This document shows, piece after piece, positions 1-8,899 of a stretch of 12,952 bases of DNA. Location of the stretch: contig KQ481955.1 of assembly GCA_001430745.1 (NCBI GenBank), forward strand, positions 222,765 through 235,716, given 5' to 3'. Source of the DNA: Auxenochlorella pyrenoidosa (taxonomy: Eukaryota > Chlorophyta > Trebouxiophyceae > Chlorellales > Chlorellaceae). Below the pieces are notes generated by a model, which was given only the letters and a program-made list of their open reading frames with translations, made no database searches and was not told the origin of the DNA. Numbering within the stretch: position 1 is the first letter of the stretch; every line of letters starts with the position of its first letter. A program made the translations under genes and the position numbers.

Positions 1-138
1 CTTGGGCGCTTGGAGTTTGGTTCGAAAATCAGGCACACTGCCGCATGCCTGGCTCAGCAACGCACACACTGCGATGTTGACCGGTCAGCACCGCCCAGCC
101 CTGCACCAACTCCGCGAGCAGCCTGGGCGGGCACCCAC

Positions 139-2190
139 CTCCAGAATGTCAAACCGCTCCTGCTCGCCGGCCGGCTGGTAGCTGCTCACCAGCTCCAGCA
201 CAAAGCACTGCGCCCAGTCGCTGCGGGGCAGGAGGTTGGCAGGGAGAAGGAGCGGCATGGCGATTTTGCAACAGGCCACCAGTTGCATGACCAGGCCCGC
301 CCACGCGTCAGTGTACAAATATCCCCTGCTGCAAATGGTAGCCCGGGCCTCAGTGCCAAGCCTCAAACTGCTTGGCCACGCACACATCTCCTGTCAGCTC
401 GAGGTGAAGCAAGAGCAGTGCAGGTTGGGCCATTTGACAGTGGCGGCCAGAGCTGCGCTTCCCTCCAGAAGAGAGAACCCACAGACGGGCGCTTGCCTGA
501 AGGAGCGGATGTGGTTGAGCAGCGAGATGACCAGCTGGCGGGTCACGCGCCCCTCCAGCATGCCCGCCTGCTGCAGCACGTACAGGCAGTTGGCGACCAC
601 CTGCACGCGGCATGCAGCACCACGGCACGTGGGTCAAGAGGTGGCGCAGCCTCTCATCTCATCTCGCACAGAGCGGGTTAGTGGTATGGCTGGGGCTGGG
701 AGCCGCCTGCATGACGTGGCAGGCGGTGCGAGCAGCAGCTTCCTGCTGCAAAAGCGGCCGTGCAGGCAGGGAGCAGTACGCACTGGCAGGCGCGCACCTG
801 GGGATCGCTGTCGCTGGACAGCAGTGTGTCGACCCGCTCCAGCAGGCCGCGCATGCGCACGCCTGCACAGTATTGGGCGGCCAGGCATGCAATGCGGCAA
901 CCGGTGGGCACGGCGCAGGACACCAAGTCAAGCAGAGGCCCACTGCGTGAAATCGGCGCCTGGCTGGCAGGCAGACGCGTGCAGAAGTTGCCAGAAACAC
1001 TGGAGGCACGCGGCTTGTGGAGCAGCAAGACGCGGGGCACAGCAAACACAGCATGCAGCGATAGGACCAGAGCATGTCCAGCATGACCCAGCGCACCCGC
1101 CGGGTCCTGGTGGAAGCACTTGAGCACGCCCATCACCGCCGCCTCGCGCACGTAGGGGTGGGCATCCCGCAGGCCGGCATCCACCGCCTGGAACTGCGCG
1201 GCACAGGTGGAAACACGGCCCAAAAAGAGGCAGAGCGGCCCTCAGGGCTGCACCCAGGCAGCACCAACCGCCTGAGCGCCGCGCAGGCCAGCACGCCACA
1301 TGGAGCGGCCGCCAGCACCAGTGGGAGCAGCTGCCGCTCCGTGCGCGCTCCCAAGACCGTACCCAGGCATGCACATGGGCTGAAAGTGGGCAGGCCCGGC
1401 CTCTCACCACATTCTCCATGAGCTCCGGCACCCGCAGGCTGCACATGCTGCGCACCGCCAGCCCGCGAATTGTGGGGTCCAGATCCTTGCAGTCGTTCAG
1501 CAGGGTCTGTGGGGCGTGGGAGGGAGGCATGGTGGCAGTGCAGCCTGGCAGGGCAAACGCCAGTATGCTTCAGCTTAATCGGAGGGCTCGAGCAGCCAGG
1601 CACACCTCTTCCTAATGCCAAGCGAGAGGTGCTGCAACGCAGCTTTCACGGTGCCACGTCACTGCCGCCACAAGGCCCCTCTGCTCTTGATGTGGTTCTT
1701 GGCGGGATTGTGGCCCCCGCACCTGCACCACCAGCAGCGCCACTGCCGCGTTCTGCCTGGCCGCGGTGCGCAGGTACAGGTAGAGCATCTTCTTGAGGGG
1801 CAGGTCGTGCTTGGAGAGCGCGACGCACTTGGTGGCGGGCACAAAGGCGGCCGACATGTCGATGCCCTGGGTCATGTAGCGGATCAGCTTCTGCGGGGCA
1901 GCACATGTGGGGCGAGCCGCACCCAGAGTGCATCAGCGCTAGGGGAGTCGATCCCGGCAGCAGCAAAGAGTGGGATGGCTCGGGGAGGTGTCGCCCGGCT
2001 GCATAGAAGCTGCCTCACAGCGCCAGAGGGGCAGAACTGAGCTACCCCGGTGGCGTTCTGGGCGAGTGGCGCGCACCTGGAAGCAGTCGCGCTTGTTCTG
2101 CACCACGTCTGGGCGCGTGCCGCTCTGGGCAGACAGGTGCTCGAGGGCATTGATCACCTCGTGCACCTCCCCCTTTGGCTTCTTCGACAT
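139..2190 (-). CDS. AP4B1: AP-4 adaptor complex subunit beta (beta-4 adaptin), 5' part of gene
   Basis: Large subunit of the AP-4 heterotetramer, which sorts cargo into clathrin-independent vesicles at the trans-Golgi network. Seven exons are visible, read right to left: 2190-2077, 1890-1723, 1506-1408, 1193-1097, 862-798, 600-497, 220-139. They join with matching phases into 243 residues, about the first third of a beta adaptin of roughly 800 residues. The N-terminal HEAT-repeat trunk is recognisable: IRYMTQGIDMS (41-51), LPLKKMLYLYLRTAA, LLNDCKDLDPTIRGLAVRSM (96-115), CSLRVPELMENV, YVREAAVMGVLKCFHQDP, DPQVVANCLYVLQ, and DWAQCFVLELVSSY. The CSLRVPEL and WAQC stretches resemble plant AP-4 beta more than AP-1/2 beta, from memory. 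The ATG at 2190 is the first in its frame and the start gives the expected short N-terminus. The last visible donor is GTGGGT at 138-133, so the next exon lies beyond the left edge. The sixth intron uses a GC donor. It is transcribed divergently from the BBOF1-like gene. Confidence 0.9.
221..496 (-). other. GC-AG intron (AP4B1 intron 6)
   Basis: The exon ends CGCTCCTTCAG and the intron begins GCAAGC at 496; the acceptor is CCCCGCAG at 221. Using this donor joins AG to C, giving IRSF-S-DWAQC, which matches the ungapped spacing in plant AP-4 beta (IKEFNEWAQC, from memory). The only nearby GT in the same phase (GGGTTCTC) is a poor donor and would insert seven residues. Confidence 0.75.
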
Positions 2191-2735
2191 TGCAGCTCAC
2201 TGGCTGTGCTGCAGGAAGGCAGCTTGGGCAGGTTGGCCAGTGAGATGCGTCTATCCTATGGACTGGTGCCGATCAGCAGCAGCAGCGGCAGCAGCGGCAG
2301 GCAGCGGTGGCGGCAGGAGCAGTCGAGCAGCCAGCTGTTCCCCGCCGCGCCTTCATGACAGTCCGGCACAGTTGGAGCCTCACATAAGCCGCACCCAAGC
2401 CCTCTTTCGCTCCCAGGAAGGCAGACGCGATCCGGAGGCGCGCCGGCAGCTAGCTGCTGGGCTGGCGATGCTTGCTACTGGCCACAGACTCGATCGCGAA
2501 TGGACAACAGGTCAGCCGATGTGCAGGCCACGAGCGGTGCTGCCAGCAGAGCGGGGCTTGGAGGGGCTGCGAAGGTTTTAAACAACTTGATCGAGCGATC
2601 GGTGACACTGGCGAAGTCGCCGAATCCTGAAAGAGACGCCACTGCTCGCGCTGACCTGCCTGCACTCGTCGGGCGCCGTCGCTCCCTCTTTCGGTTCCTT
2701 GCTCCTGTCTTTCTCTAACTTACCTACGTCCAATC
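2191..2735. promoter_or_regulatory. Divergent intergenic region shared by AP4B1 and the BBOF1-like gene
   Basis: These 545 bases separate two start codons pointing away from each other, so both promoters and 5' UTRs must lie here. I see no ORF that I believe, and no clear TATA box. The right-hand 90 bases are pyrimidine-rich (CTCCCTCTTTCGG, CTGTCTTTCTCTAAC) and lead straight into the ATG at 2736, as expected of a 5' UTR. The left part carries a CAG/CGG triplet repeat. A small palindromic stretch, GATCGAGCGATC, sits at about 2589-2600. Confidence 0.6.
2274..2317. repeat. Imperfect CAG/CGG trinucleotide repeat
   Basis: A run of CAG units interrupted by CGG, ending in GGTGGCGGCAGG. It lies 84-127 bases upstream of the AP4B1 start codon, so on that gene's strand it is a CTG/CCG-rich part of the promoter or 5' UTR. 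Such repeats are common in GC-rich algal genomes and tend to vary in length. Confidence 0.7.
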
Positions 2736-5472
2736 ATGTCGTCCGCCCAGAGACCAAACAAACGGGGCTCCGCAAGCGCGCGCCCGCAAGACGAGGACTC
2801 CTTGCCCCCTTCCTTGGACGTGGAGGCGCTGGTGCTGTCTGAGAGGTGCGTGTTGGTGTGTTTGTTGGTGCGCAATTGGCTGAGCTCCCCGCCTGCGTAG
2901 CCGACCGGCAACCGACAACGGCGGCGCCGGCGCCCTGAAGCCCACAGCCATCTCTGTCTTTAGCGGCCCACCAACTCCGCCTCGACGGCTCGCTGGCGCA
3001 GGACACGGCGGACTGCTGAGCAGCTGGCGGCCGCGAGTGCTGCGCTGCAGGAGCTTGCGGCAGAGCATGCGGCACTGCAGGAGCGGGCGTGTCATGATGA
3101 GCGGGAGGGACGTGAGGTGGCCGCCCTGTTCCGCAAAGAGATGGCAGCCAAGGCAGAGGCGCTCGCGGGTGCCCGCTCAGAGGTGGCAGCGGGAGCAGCA
3201 GCGCTGGCAGCAGCACAGGATGCCGCGGCCCAGCGAGAGGCTGCGCTACATGCCGCGTTTGACATGGAGCGGCAGGCGCTGGTTGTGGCAGCAGGGGCGC
3301 TGCAGGCTCAGCTGGATGCGGTGGCGCAGTGGCGGCAGGAGAGGGAGGAGTCGCTGACAGCGATGGATCGTCTTCGCCAGGAGAATGCACGCATTCAGGA
3401 GGATGCTGGGGAAAAGGCAAGTCTCTGAAAAAGCGTGTAGCTTTCCGTACTGGTCGGCAGGTGATGGCCTCTCTGCTGTTGAGCCGGCATTGAAAACACT
3501 ATGCCTGGGTCACAGACAGCAGGGCATGTCCTTACAGTTGGCAGCAAATCTGCTGCAGTTCTCCACTTTGCCGCACCGCCCTGCAGGTGCGCGCTCTGCA
3601 GCGGCGGCTGTATGAGCTGGGGCATGGCCACGGGGACGAGGGCGATGGTGGCGGGCGGCCAGGCACTGGCAGCAGCGAGGAGGAGGGCGGTGGCGACCTG
3701 TGTCTTGAGGCCGGCCTGCACCGCCTGCTGGCGCAGAACCGCAGGGCGGCCGAGGAGGTTCGGCAGTACGGCCAGGTGCGGGGCGGGGCTGACCAGGGCA
3801 TGGCACTGGAAGTAGGGTGGCTGTGCGCAACCCGGGCAGCTGGAGCTGGCACGTGATGCAGCGCCGCAAGCAGCGTTCGGCATGTCAACCGCAACGAAGC
3901 GCTCGTCCTGGTGCCTGTCAGGCGCATGACTGCATTTGATGCGAGGGCTTCCACGGTTTGAGCAAGGTGGACGTGCCAGGCTTGTGCAGGAGGCGGAGGA
4001 GCTGCAGAGGGAGATGAAGGCGCTCGAGGCGGAGCGGGCCGCCCTGCTGCGCGACGCCACGCTGGCGGGCGAGATGGAGGCGCAGTATGCAAAGCGCGGC
4101 ACGCTGCAGGTGGGAGCTGCCATGCTGTGGGGCGCACGCGGGCAGCCAGGTGCCAACCTGGCTGCATCGCATGCACCGACAATGGACACCTGAACCGCCG
4201 CTGGTGGGTGGTCCCAAGTGTTGCCAGGAGTATCCAGCATTCCCAAACAATAGCTAGTTTCATCAGTGCCATTAGCCCTGCTCCACGTGCTCCACGTCCC
4301 CTCAGGCCCGCGAGATTCGTGACCAAAAATCCTGGATCACCTCTTTGGAGAGGGGCCTGGCGCGCATGGCGGCAGAGTTTGAGGCCGAGAAGGCGGCACT
4401 GGAGGCGGGGCTGCGCGCTCAGCTGGCGGACGCTGCCGGGGAGCACAACGCGCTGCGCAGGTGGGGCTGCACGTGCCTGTGGAAGGCACCGCCTGCTGCA
4501 CGAACGGGTGCCTGCCTGATGTTGGCAGCCATGGTGATGTGTCAACAGAAGGCTTCCGGGATGCTGCACAGCCGCCTTGTGCTATGTTTGCACCGCGTGC
4601 ACCATGGGGCGAGGCCCACGCATGGAGCTGTCCCCCTTTCCCCCAGCAGGCTGCTCCAGGTGCGCACCAAGGAGCTGCGGCAGGTGCGCCGGCTGGCCCA
4701 GGAGGTACTGCTGCAGCGATCCGATGTGGAGGCCTTTTTGGTGTCAAGCATCCAGCAGGTGCGGGCAGAGATGGCGGCGGAGGCAGCAGCAGCGGCAGCA
4801 GCAGGCGCGCCCAGCGCTGCGGCCCTGGGGCAAAGAGCTGGCGGCGCTGTGCAGGCACCAGCGGGGTCAGCTAGCAGTGGCGAGCTTGCCTCCAGCAGCT
4901 CTTTCCCGGCAGGCAGTGGTGCAGGGCCCGGTCTGGGCCACGTGGCATCGGTTGCCGATGCAGCAGTGCCTGACGACCACGACGGCATGAGCAACGCCAG
5001 CAGCAGCAGCTCTGGCGACTGTAGCCAGGTGCAGGCTGGCACGGCTACTGCAGCTGCAGCAGCGGCTGCGGGCGACGGCAGCATCAGCACGGGCCGTGGC
5101 ACCACCGGCCAAATGGACATCAAGCAGCTGAGCTGGCAGGATCGCGAGCGCATCCTGCGCCTGCTCTTCGCCAAGATCAACCGGGCCAGTCAGGTGAGGG
5201 CAGTGTATTCTTGAACTTTCAGTGGGGTGATCTCTTGGTGGTTTGCCTCATGCTTGGGGGAGTGCTGGATAAGGCTCCTTGCTGGGAGAGCTCACAGCAC
5301 CATCGTGCACCTTACCTCGTAGCGGCCCCAACGCCTCAACCCCTGCCTGCAGCGGCCAGTGGTGCCTGCGGTGGTGCGTACTCAGGCGCTGTCCGAGACG
5401 CAGGCAGAGGCGCCGCCACTGCCGTCGCTGCGCGGCCTGGCCACCGAAGCTGGCCCGGCCGGCCTGGCATGA
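2736..5472 (+). CDS. BBOF1: BBOF1/CCDC176-like basal-body coiled-coil protein
   Basis: BBOF1 is a coiled-coil protein of basal bodies and motile cilia, needed in animals to align or maintain cilia. Seven exons (2736-2845, 3002-3416, 3587-3775, 3990-4109, 4306-4460, 4650-5193, 5353-5472) join in phase into 550 residues; human BBOF1 is about 529. Residues 1-30 are basic then acidic and low complexity. Residues 37-175 and 239-329 are long Ala/Glu/Gln/Arg heptad-rich coiled coil with no prolines. The diagnostic parts are at the end. KELRQVRRLAQEVLLQRSDV followed by EAFLVSSIQQVRAEM (337-371) matches the human RVKKLAKNILDERTEVERFF region. MDIKQLSWQDRERILRLLFA then KINRASQRPVVP (485-516) matches human VDIGDLTWEQKEKVLRLLFA then KMNG...RPPVP (human text from memory). 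Between them lies an Ala/Ser/Gly-rich low-complexity stretch of about 110 residues. Intron 2 is GC-AG and the acceptor at 4649 is a NAGNAG. The ortholog call is strong, but a role in cilia in this organism is unproven. Confidence 0.85.
3417..3586 (+). other. GC-AG intron (BBOF1-like intron 2)
   Basis: The junction reads GAAAAG then GCAAGT, the textbook GC-donor consensus, with acceptor CCGCCCTGCAG. No phase-0 GT exists between this point and the in-frame stop at 3426-3428 (AGT CTC TGA), so the GC donor is effectively forced. Splicing here joins ...QEDAGEK to VRALQRRLYEL in phase 0 and continues the coiled coil. Confidence 0.85.
4645..4649 (+). other. NAGNAG tandem 3' splice acceptor (BBOF1-like intron 5)
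   Basis: The intron ends CCCCCAGCAGG, so either AG can serve as acceptor. Both keep the frame: the distal one gives ...HNALR-R-LLQ and the proximal one adds a Ser (R-S-R-LLQ). The CDS model uses the distal AG (exon from 4650). Tandem acceptors of this kind commonly give two transcripts differing by one codon. Confidence 0.6.
4771..5075 (+). repeat. Ala/Ser/Gly low-complexity coding stretch in the BBOF1-like gene
   Basis: GCA/GCG/GCC and AGC runs encode poly-Ala blocks (residues about 372-390 and 464-475) and a Ser-rich block (NASSSSSGD) between the two conserved BBOF1 C-terminal motifs. The animal protein has ordinary sequence in this position, as I remember it. This is probably a disordered linker expanded by triplet slippage in a GC-rich genome. 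Confidence 0.6.
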
Positions 5473-5933
5473 TGCCATGACTGCTCAGATTCCTGCAATA
5501 TGTTCCTGCCCTCCCTTGCAATCGATGTTTGGCTACATCTAGCAGCATTGTGGAATCACCTGTGGGCAGCCTGGTCAAAGAGCCAGGTGACAAAACTGAG
5601 AGAGCTGCGCACAATCGAGCATACGAAGCAGGCGAAGCAGAGATGCAAACTGCAGTAAAAGCGCAAGGCGGGGTCAGCGAGAGCAATGAAAGAGAGCGCA
5701 ATTGTGTATGAGGAGCTGAAAAGCAAGTATGGCATGCATTTGTCAGTGTCAAGGGAGCAAGAATAGGAAGGTCTGGGCAGATGGATCATGAAGGAGGGCA
5801 ATATGGCATGGGTCAGGGGCACACCCGCCTGGCGCGGATATTTGGCAAAGCCGGATCGAGGCCTGGAGAAAGCTGCAGGATCTTACTGCGGGCGGGCCGG
5901 CCGCTGCCTGCCCGGCCCATGGCCCAGCGGCCC
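5473..5933. other. Convergent intergenic region holding two 3' UTRs
   Basis: The BBOF1-like gene stops at 5472 (TGA) and the phosphatase gene stops at 5934 from the other side, so both 3' UTRs lie in these 461 bases. The middle (about 5550-5770) is clearly less GC-rich than the genes. I looked for TGTAA, the usual chlorophyte polyadenylation signal, on both strands and did not see it, nor an AATAAA. No believable ORF, RNA gene or repeat is present. The termini may overlap or use a degenerate signal. Confidence 0.6.
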
Positions 5934-8635
5934 TCACTGCGTGAGCGCGGCGGTGATGTCGGCGATGCTGAAGACATACCAGTCTGACAGCTTGGCCACG
6001 TTCTCGCGGTACACCACGCCGCCATACCTGCAGCATACGTGAGCCAGAGGGGGGAAGAGATGTGCGGAGGGCGTGGCGGTGCATGGTCGGGCATCCCCAG
6101 CAGCATGCTGAGCTTGGCACTACGGCGGAAAAAAGCTGGCAGGCACGTGACGCCATTCCATGCTTCTCCACGCTGCAGGCCGCCAAAACCTGCATGCTGC
6201 ACCGGCGCGCACCCGATGAAGGCGTCTGCGCCGCCCTCGGCCCGCGCCTCAAAGTCCGTGATGCCATCCCCAACCATCACCACCGTCTTGAAGCCGTGAG
6301 TCTGCAGACAAGAGCAGAGCAAGAGGGAAAAGACGCGGTCCATTAAGCAGAAATGTAAGGCACAATGGGTGCATGCTGGCGGGCGACATTGGGGCCACAC
6401 AGCACAGGCCTGCAAGCCGCCGCAGACACCTGCTGCAGCGTGGCCCCTGCATGGAGCCATGCCCTCCACCCAGGCGCACGCCGCGCCGAGCACAGCCCCG
6501 CACCTTCTTGATGTGCTGCACCGCCTCGCGCTTGCCGCCAGACCGCGAAGGGAACTCGCTGGGGTCAAAGCCGTCGTACGCGCCGTCATGCTGCAGCCGG
6601 GGGGGGGGGGGGGGGGCATGCATGCACGGCGTGCGTGGGCGGGCAGCACAGACAGCGCTCCTGCTGCGATGCCATGCCTGAGGACCTCCAGGCCGGACAG
6701 ACTGGCAGCTGTGCCAGCAGCGGGTGGAGCAACAGAGGCAGCGGGGCTGTGGCGCACGCGCCTAGAAGGTCCGCTCACATCAAACAGGATGGTGTTGGCA
6801 AACACGTGGTCGACCGGGATGCCCAGGCTCTGCAGGGGCGCAGGAGGGAAAGGAAAGCAGCGAGGGGGCAGCGGGTTGGGCGAGGTTTTGGCGGCGCCGC
6901 GGCCACTTGCAGTCAACACAGAGGCGCGGCCGCTTGGTGCAAACGGCAAAGGCGCAGCCAGACGAGGACCAGCATGGCGCGTTGCGTGGGGCAGCAGCAC
7001 ATGCCCTATCTCCCCGATCGACTGCTATGCAGGGCGCAGCCCGTGCATCAGCCAAAAGGGCTGCGCTAGATGCACGGCCCGCGCAGCGCCGGGGCGGGCG
7101 GGCTCACCTCTGCGATGGGGTGGATGACGATGCGGAAGCCGCCCGACACGAGGAACACCTGCTTGCCCTGGGCCTTGAGCGCCGCCACTAGCTCCGGAAT
7201 GCCCGGGCTGATCTGTGGCGGGCAGGGATGTTGAAGGACTTGCCGGCTCGTTTCCGCTGAGGGAGCGGCTCATGTGTGCGTACGTGCACCAGCACCGGGC
7301 AGGCTCGATAAAGCGGAGGCTGGCCTGAGTGGCACATGGATGCGTGTCGACCAGCCGCCAGCCGCCAGCCGCCGGCAACGGGCGCCGCGCATCCGGCCCG
7401 CAGCCCCCCGCAGTGAACCAGCGCAGCGCACCAGCGCAGCGCAGCGCGGCGCAGCGCACCTTTGGCGGGTGCCCCGCCAGGAAGCGCTCCAGGTCGTCCC
7501 GCGAGGGGTGCATCACCCCCAGGCGGGCCGCCAGCGCATCCTGGAACAGCACGCTGCCGCCCATGGCCCTGCAGGCAGGGGGCGGCCGGCACGACGGGTC
7601 GCCGATGTGCACCGCTCCCCACTCCAGCGGCACACACGTGCTGCCTGCGCGGATGCAACCCTCAGGAGGCCGTGCAGGCCATGCCCTGGCAGGCTGCCAC
7701 CCTGGGGCGCAGAGCGACGGCAGGGAGACCATGCCCGTGCATGCAACTGCCACGTTGCTTCAGGCTTGGCTCACTTGGCCGTGAGCTCCGCCACCTGCTC
7801 GCCCACACCCAGGAAGGCCGCAATCTCATCTATGGACTCGTCGGCGCAGCTGCGCAGGCAGACGGTGGAGGAGCGAGGATCGCAGCGTGAGGGGCGTGCA
7901 GCGGGAGGCACACAGCGCGTGGCAGGCACACGGCGCGGGGTGTGTGCGAGGCGCAGGCAGGCGGCGCAACATCAGACAGCCAGCGGCTCGACGCGCAAGC
8001 AGGCGGCGCAACAGCAGAGCGAAGTGCGCCTGGCAGGCGTGCATGCGGCAGGCATGGGTTGACAGGCCGAGGGTCAGCACTCACAAGGTGCTGTCCACGT
8101 CAAACGTGAAGGCATCCGCCGACCGCAGCAGCTGCAGCATCTCCGGGGTGGGCGCCAGCTTGACGCCTGCAGCCCGCGCCTGCTCCACCGCATGCGCCAC
8201 CGCTGCAGAGCCGGACCGGGTGCGCCAGGGCATGGGTTGCGGGGCCTGAGGTCATACGTAAGATGTACTGCTGCGCTGCTGATGCACAGGCAGTACAAGC
8301 TGGAGGTGACGAGTGTGGCAAGCCGTGTGCCCAATCAGAGGTGGGTGCTGCGCCAGCCGGCAGAAACCCTCACCTGGCTCCACGCCTGAGCCAGTATCTG
8401 TGGCAGTCATGGATGCCCCAGCGCCATCCACGACGCTGCTGCAGCGCCACGCCTGCCGCTGCCGCTGCTCACGCGCGGCCTCACGTCGCTGGCACCAGGC
8501 AGCGCTGGTGCCGCCGCTGCTGGCAGCCGTGACGCGCAGCGACTGGCGTGCTGCCTGCGCACTACCAGCCTCCTTTCTGGATGTCACACGGCAGGTGCAG
8601 CTGCTCGGGCGCACAGAAGCAGCCGTCAAAGACAT
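5934..8635 (-). CDS. PSP: Phosphoserine phosphatase, probably plastid-targeted
   Basis: Haloacid-dehalogenase-family enzyme that hydrolyses O-phosphoserine to serine, the last step of the phosphorylated serine pathway, plastidial in plants. Nine exons, right to left: 8635-8374, 8202-8085, 7849-7775, 7568-7460, 7212-7108, 6829-6779, 6590-6504, 6301-6213, 6027-5934. They join in phase to 329 residues plus TGA. Residues 1-80 are rich in Ser, Ala and Arg with few acids, like a chloroplast transit peptide. Motif I is DVDST (122-126, nucleophile D122 and acid D124), followed by DESIDEIAAFLGVG. The substrate cap contains AMGGSVLFQDALAARLGVM. Motif II is LVSGGF (S211). Motif III Lys is SRSGGK (K260). 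Motif IV is VMVGDGITDFEAR (D281, D285), and the protein ends YGGVVYRENVAKLSDWYVF. All catalytic residues are present. The start at 8635 has A at -3 and gives a typical transit peptide; an in-frame ATG at 8740 would add 35 residues. All eight introns are GT-AG. Confidence 0.93.
6599..6616 (-). repeat. C18 homopolymer (G18 on plus strand) beside a splice acceptor
   Basis: Eighteen uninterrupted G on the plus strand, hence C18 on the phosphatase transcript. It lies in intron 6 (6591-6778), two bases (GG) before the CTGCAG acceptor of exon 7, and takes the place of the polypyrimidine tract. The length in the assembly may be unreliable because such runs are hard to sequence. Confidence 0.9.
7419..7460. 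repeat. GCAGCGC tandem repeat at a donor site
   Basis: Short imperfect repeats of GCGCAGC / GCGCACC begin at the 5' splice site of phosphatase intron 4 (exon end 7460). On the gene strand the donor GTGCGCTGCGC is repeated about 30 bases into the intron, so a near-copy of the authentic donor sits inside the intron. Confidence 0.65.
7906..8013. repeat. Short direct repeats in phosphatase intron 2
   Basis: Two repeat pairs lie in this intron. AGGCACACAGCGCG at 7906-7919 recurs as AGGCACACGGCGCG at 7924-7937, with one mismatch. GCAGGCGGCGCAACA at 7957-7971 recurs exactly at 7999-8013. No terminal inverted repeats or ORF accompany them, so they look like local duplications rather than a mobile element. 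Confidence 0.7.
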
Positions 8636-8832
8636 GCTTGGGTCAAGAGTTGCCCGCCAGCCACTGCAGGCACTATAACTGTTGCTGTAAGATCTTGCAG
8701 CGATCTTGTCAATGGTAGCAGGCACAGACGACTGTCCCATGGCAGGGCGCCTTCATGGCAGGCAGGGCGCGAAATGAAGATGCGGGGCCCGTTCTGAGAG
8801 CCTTCTGCGTTCGTCATCTTGTCATCCTTGCC

Positions 8833-8838
8833 ATATAT
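8833..8838 (+). promoter_or_regulatory. Possible TATA box for the helicase gene
   Basis: ATATAT in a GC-rich setting, 68 bases before the helicase ATG at 8906. A start site about 30 bases downstream would give a short 5' UTR of roughly 40 bases. Position and composition are the only support. Confidence 0.3.
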
Positions 8839-8899
8839 GTTGACCTGGAACGCTCCGATTGCGCCCGCGTGCCGTGTTCTTTTGGGCGATCGTCTGTGA
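8837..8899 (+). other. Upstream ORF before the helicase start codon (20 codons plus stop)
   Basis: ATG at 8837 opens a 20-residue frame (begins MLTWNAPIAP) ending in TGA at 8897-8899, seven bases before the helicase ATG and in the same frame. It would act as a uORF only if transcription starts upstream of 8837. If the ATATAT it overlaps is a TATA box, it is not transcribed. Confidence 0.3.

Noticed and set aside
236..1123. 295-codon plus-strand open frame
   Set aside because: It overlaps the AP4B1 exons and introns on the other strand. Its translation is compositionally biased with no recognisable domain, as expected from a shadow frame in GC-rich DNA.
2964..3001. Earlier acceptor for BBOF1-like exon 2 (CTTTAG at 2958-2963)
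   Set aside because: Its phase leads into a different frame that breaks the coiled coil. The acceptor GCGCAG ending at 3001 gives the right frame with exon 1.
3395..4569. Long minus-strand open frames (283 and 345 codons)
   Set aside because: They lie antisense to the BBOF1-like exons. The Pro/Ala/Arg/Cys-rich translations show no family features and cross the introns of the real gene.
5529..5822. Small ORFs on both strands in the convergent spacer (60 and 88 codons)
   Set aside because: The plus one would start with TTG, and neither has a domain or splice context. They fall in presumed 3' UTRs.
5813..7000. 395-codon minus-strand open frame taken as a single gene
   Set aside because: It contains the true phosphatase exons SLGIPVDHVFANTILFD and THGFKTVVMVGDG, but joins them through introns. 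The spliced model explains the conserved parts and restores the missing ones.
7880..8050. Repeats in phosphatase intron 2 as a CRISPR array or mobile element
   Set aside because: Only two copies of each unit, irregular spacing, no inverted ends, and located inside a eukaryotic intron.
8636..8740. Upstream in-frame ATG at 8740 for the phosphatase
   Set aside because: Possible, but the 35 added residues are less transit-peptide-like and would leave only 165 bases to the helicase start. Kept as an alternative only.
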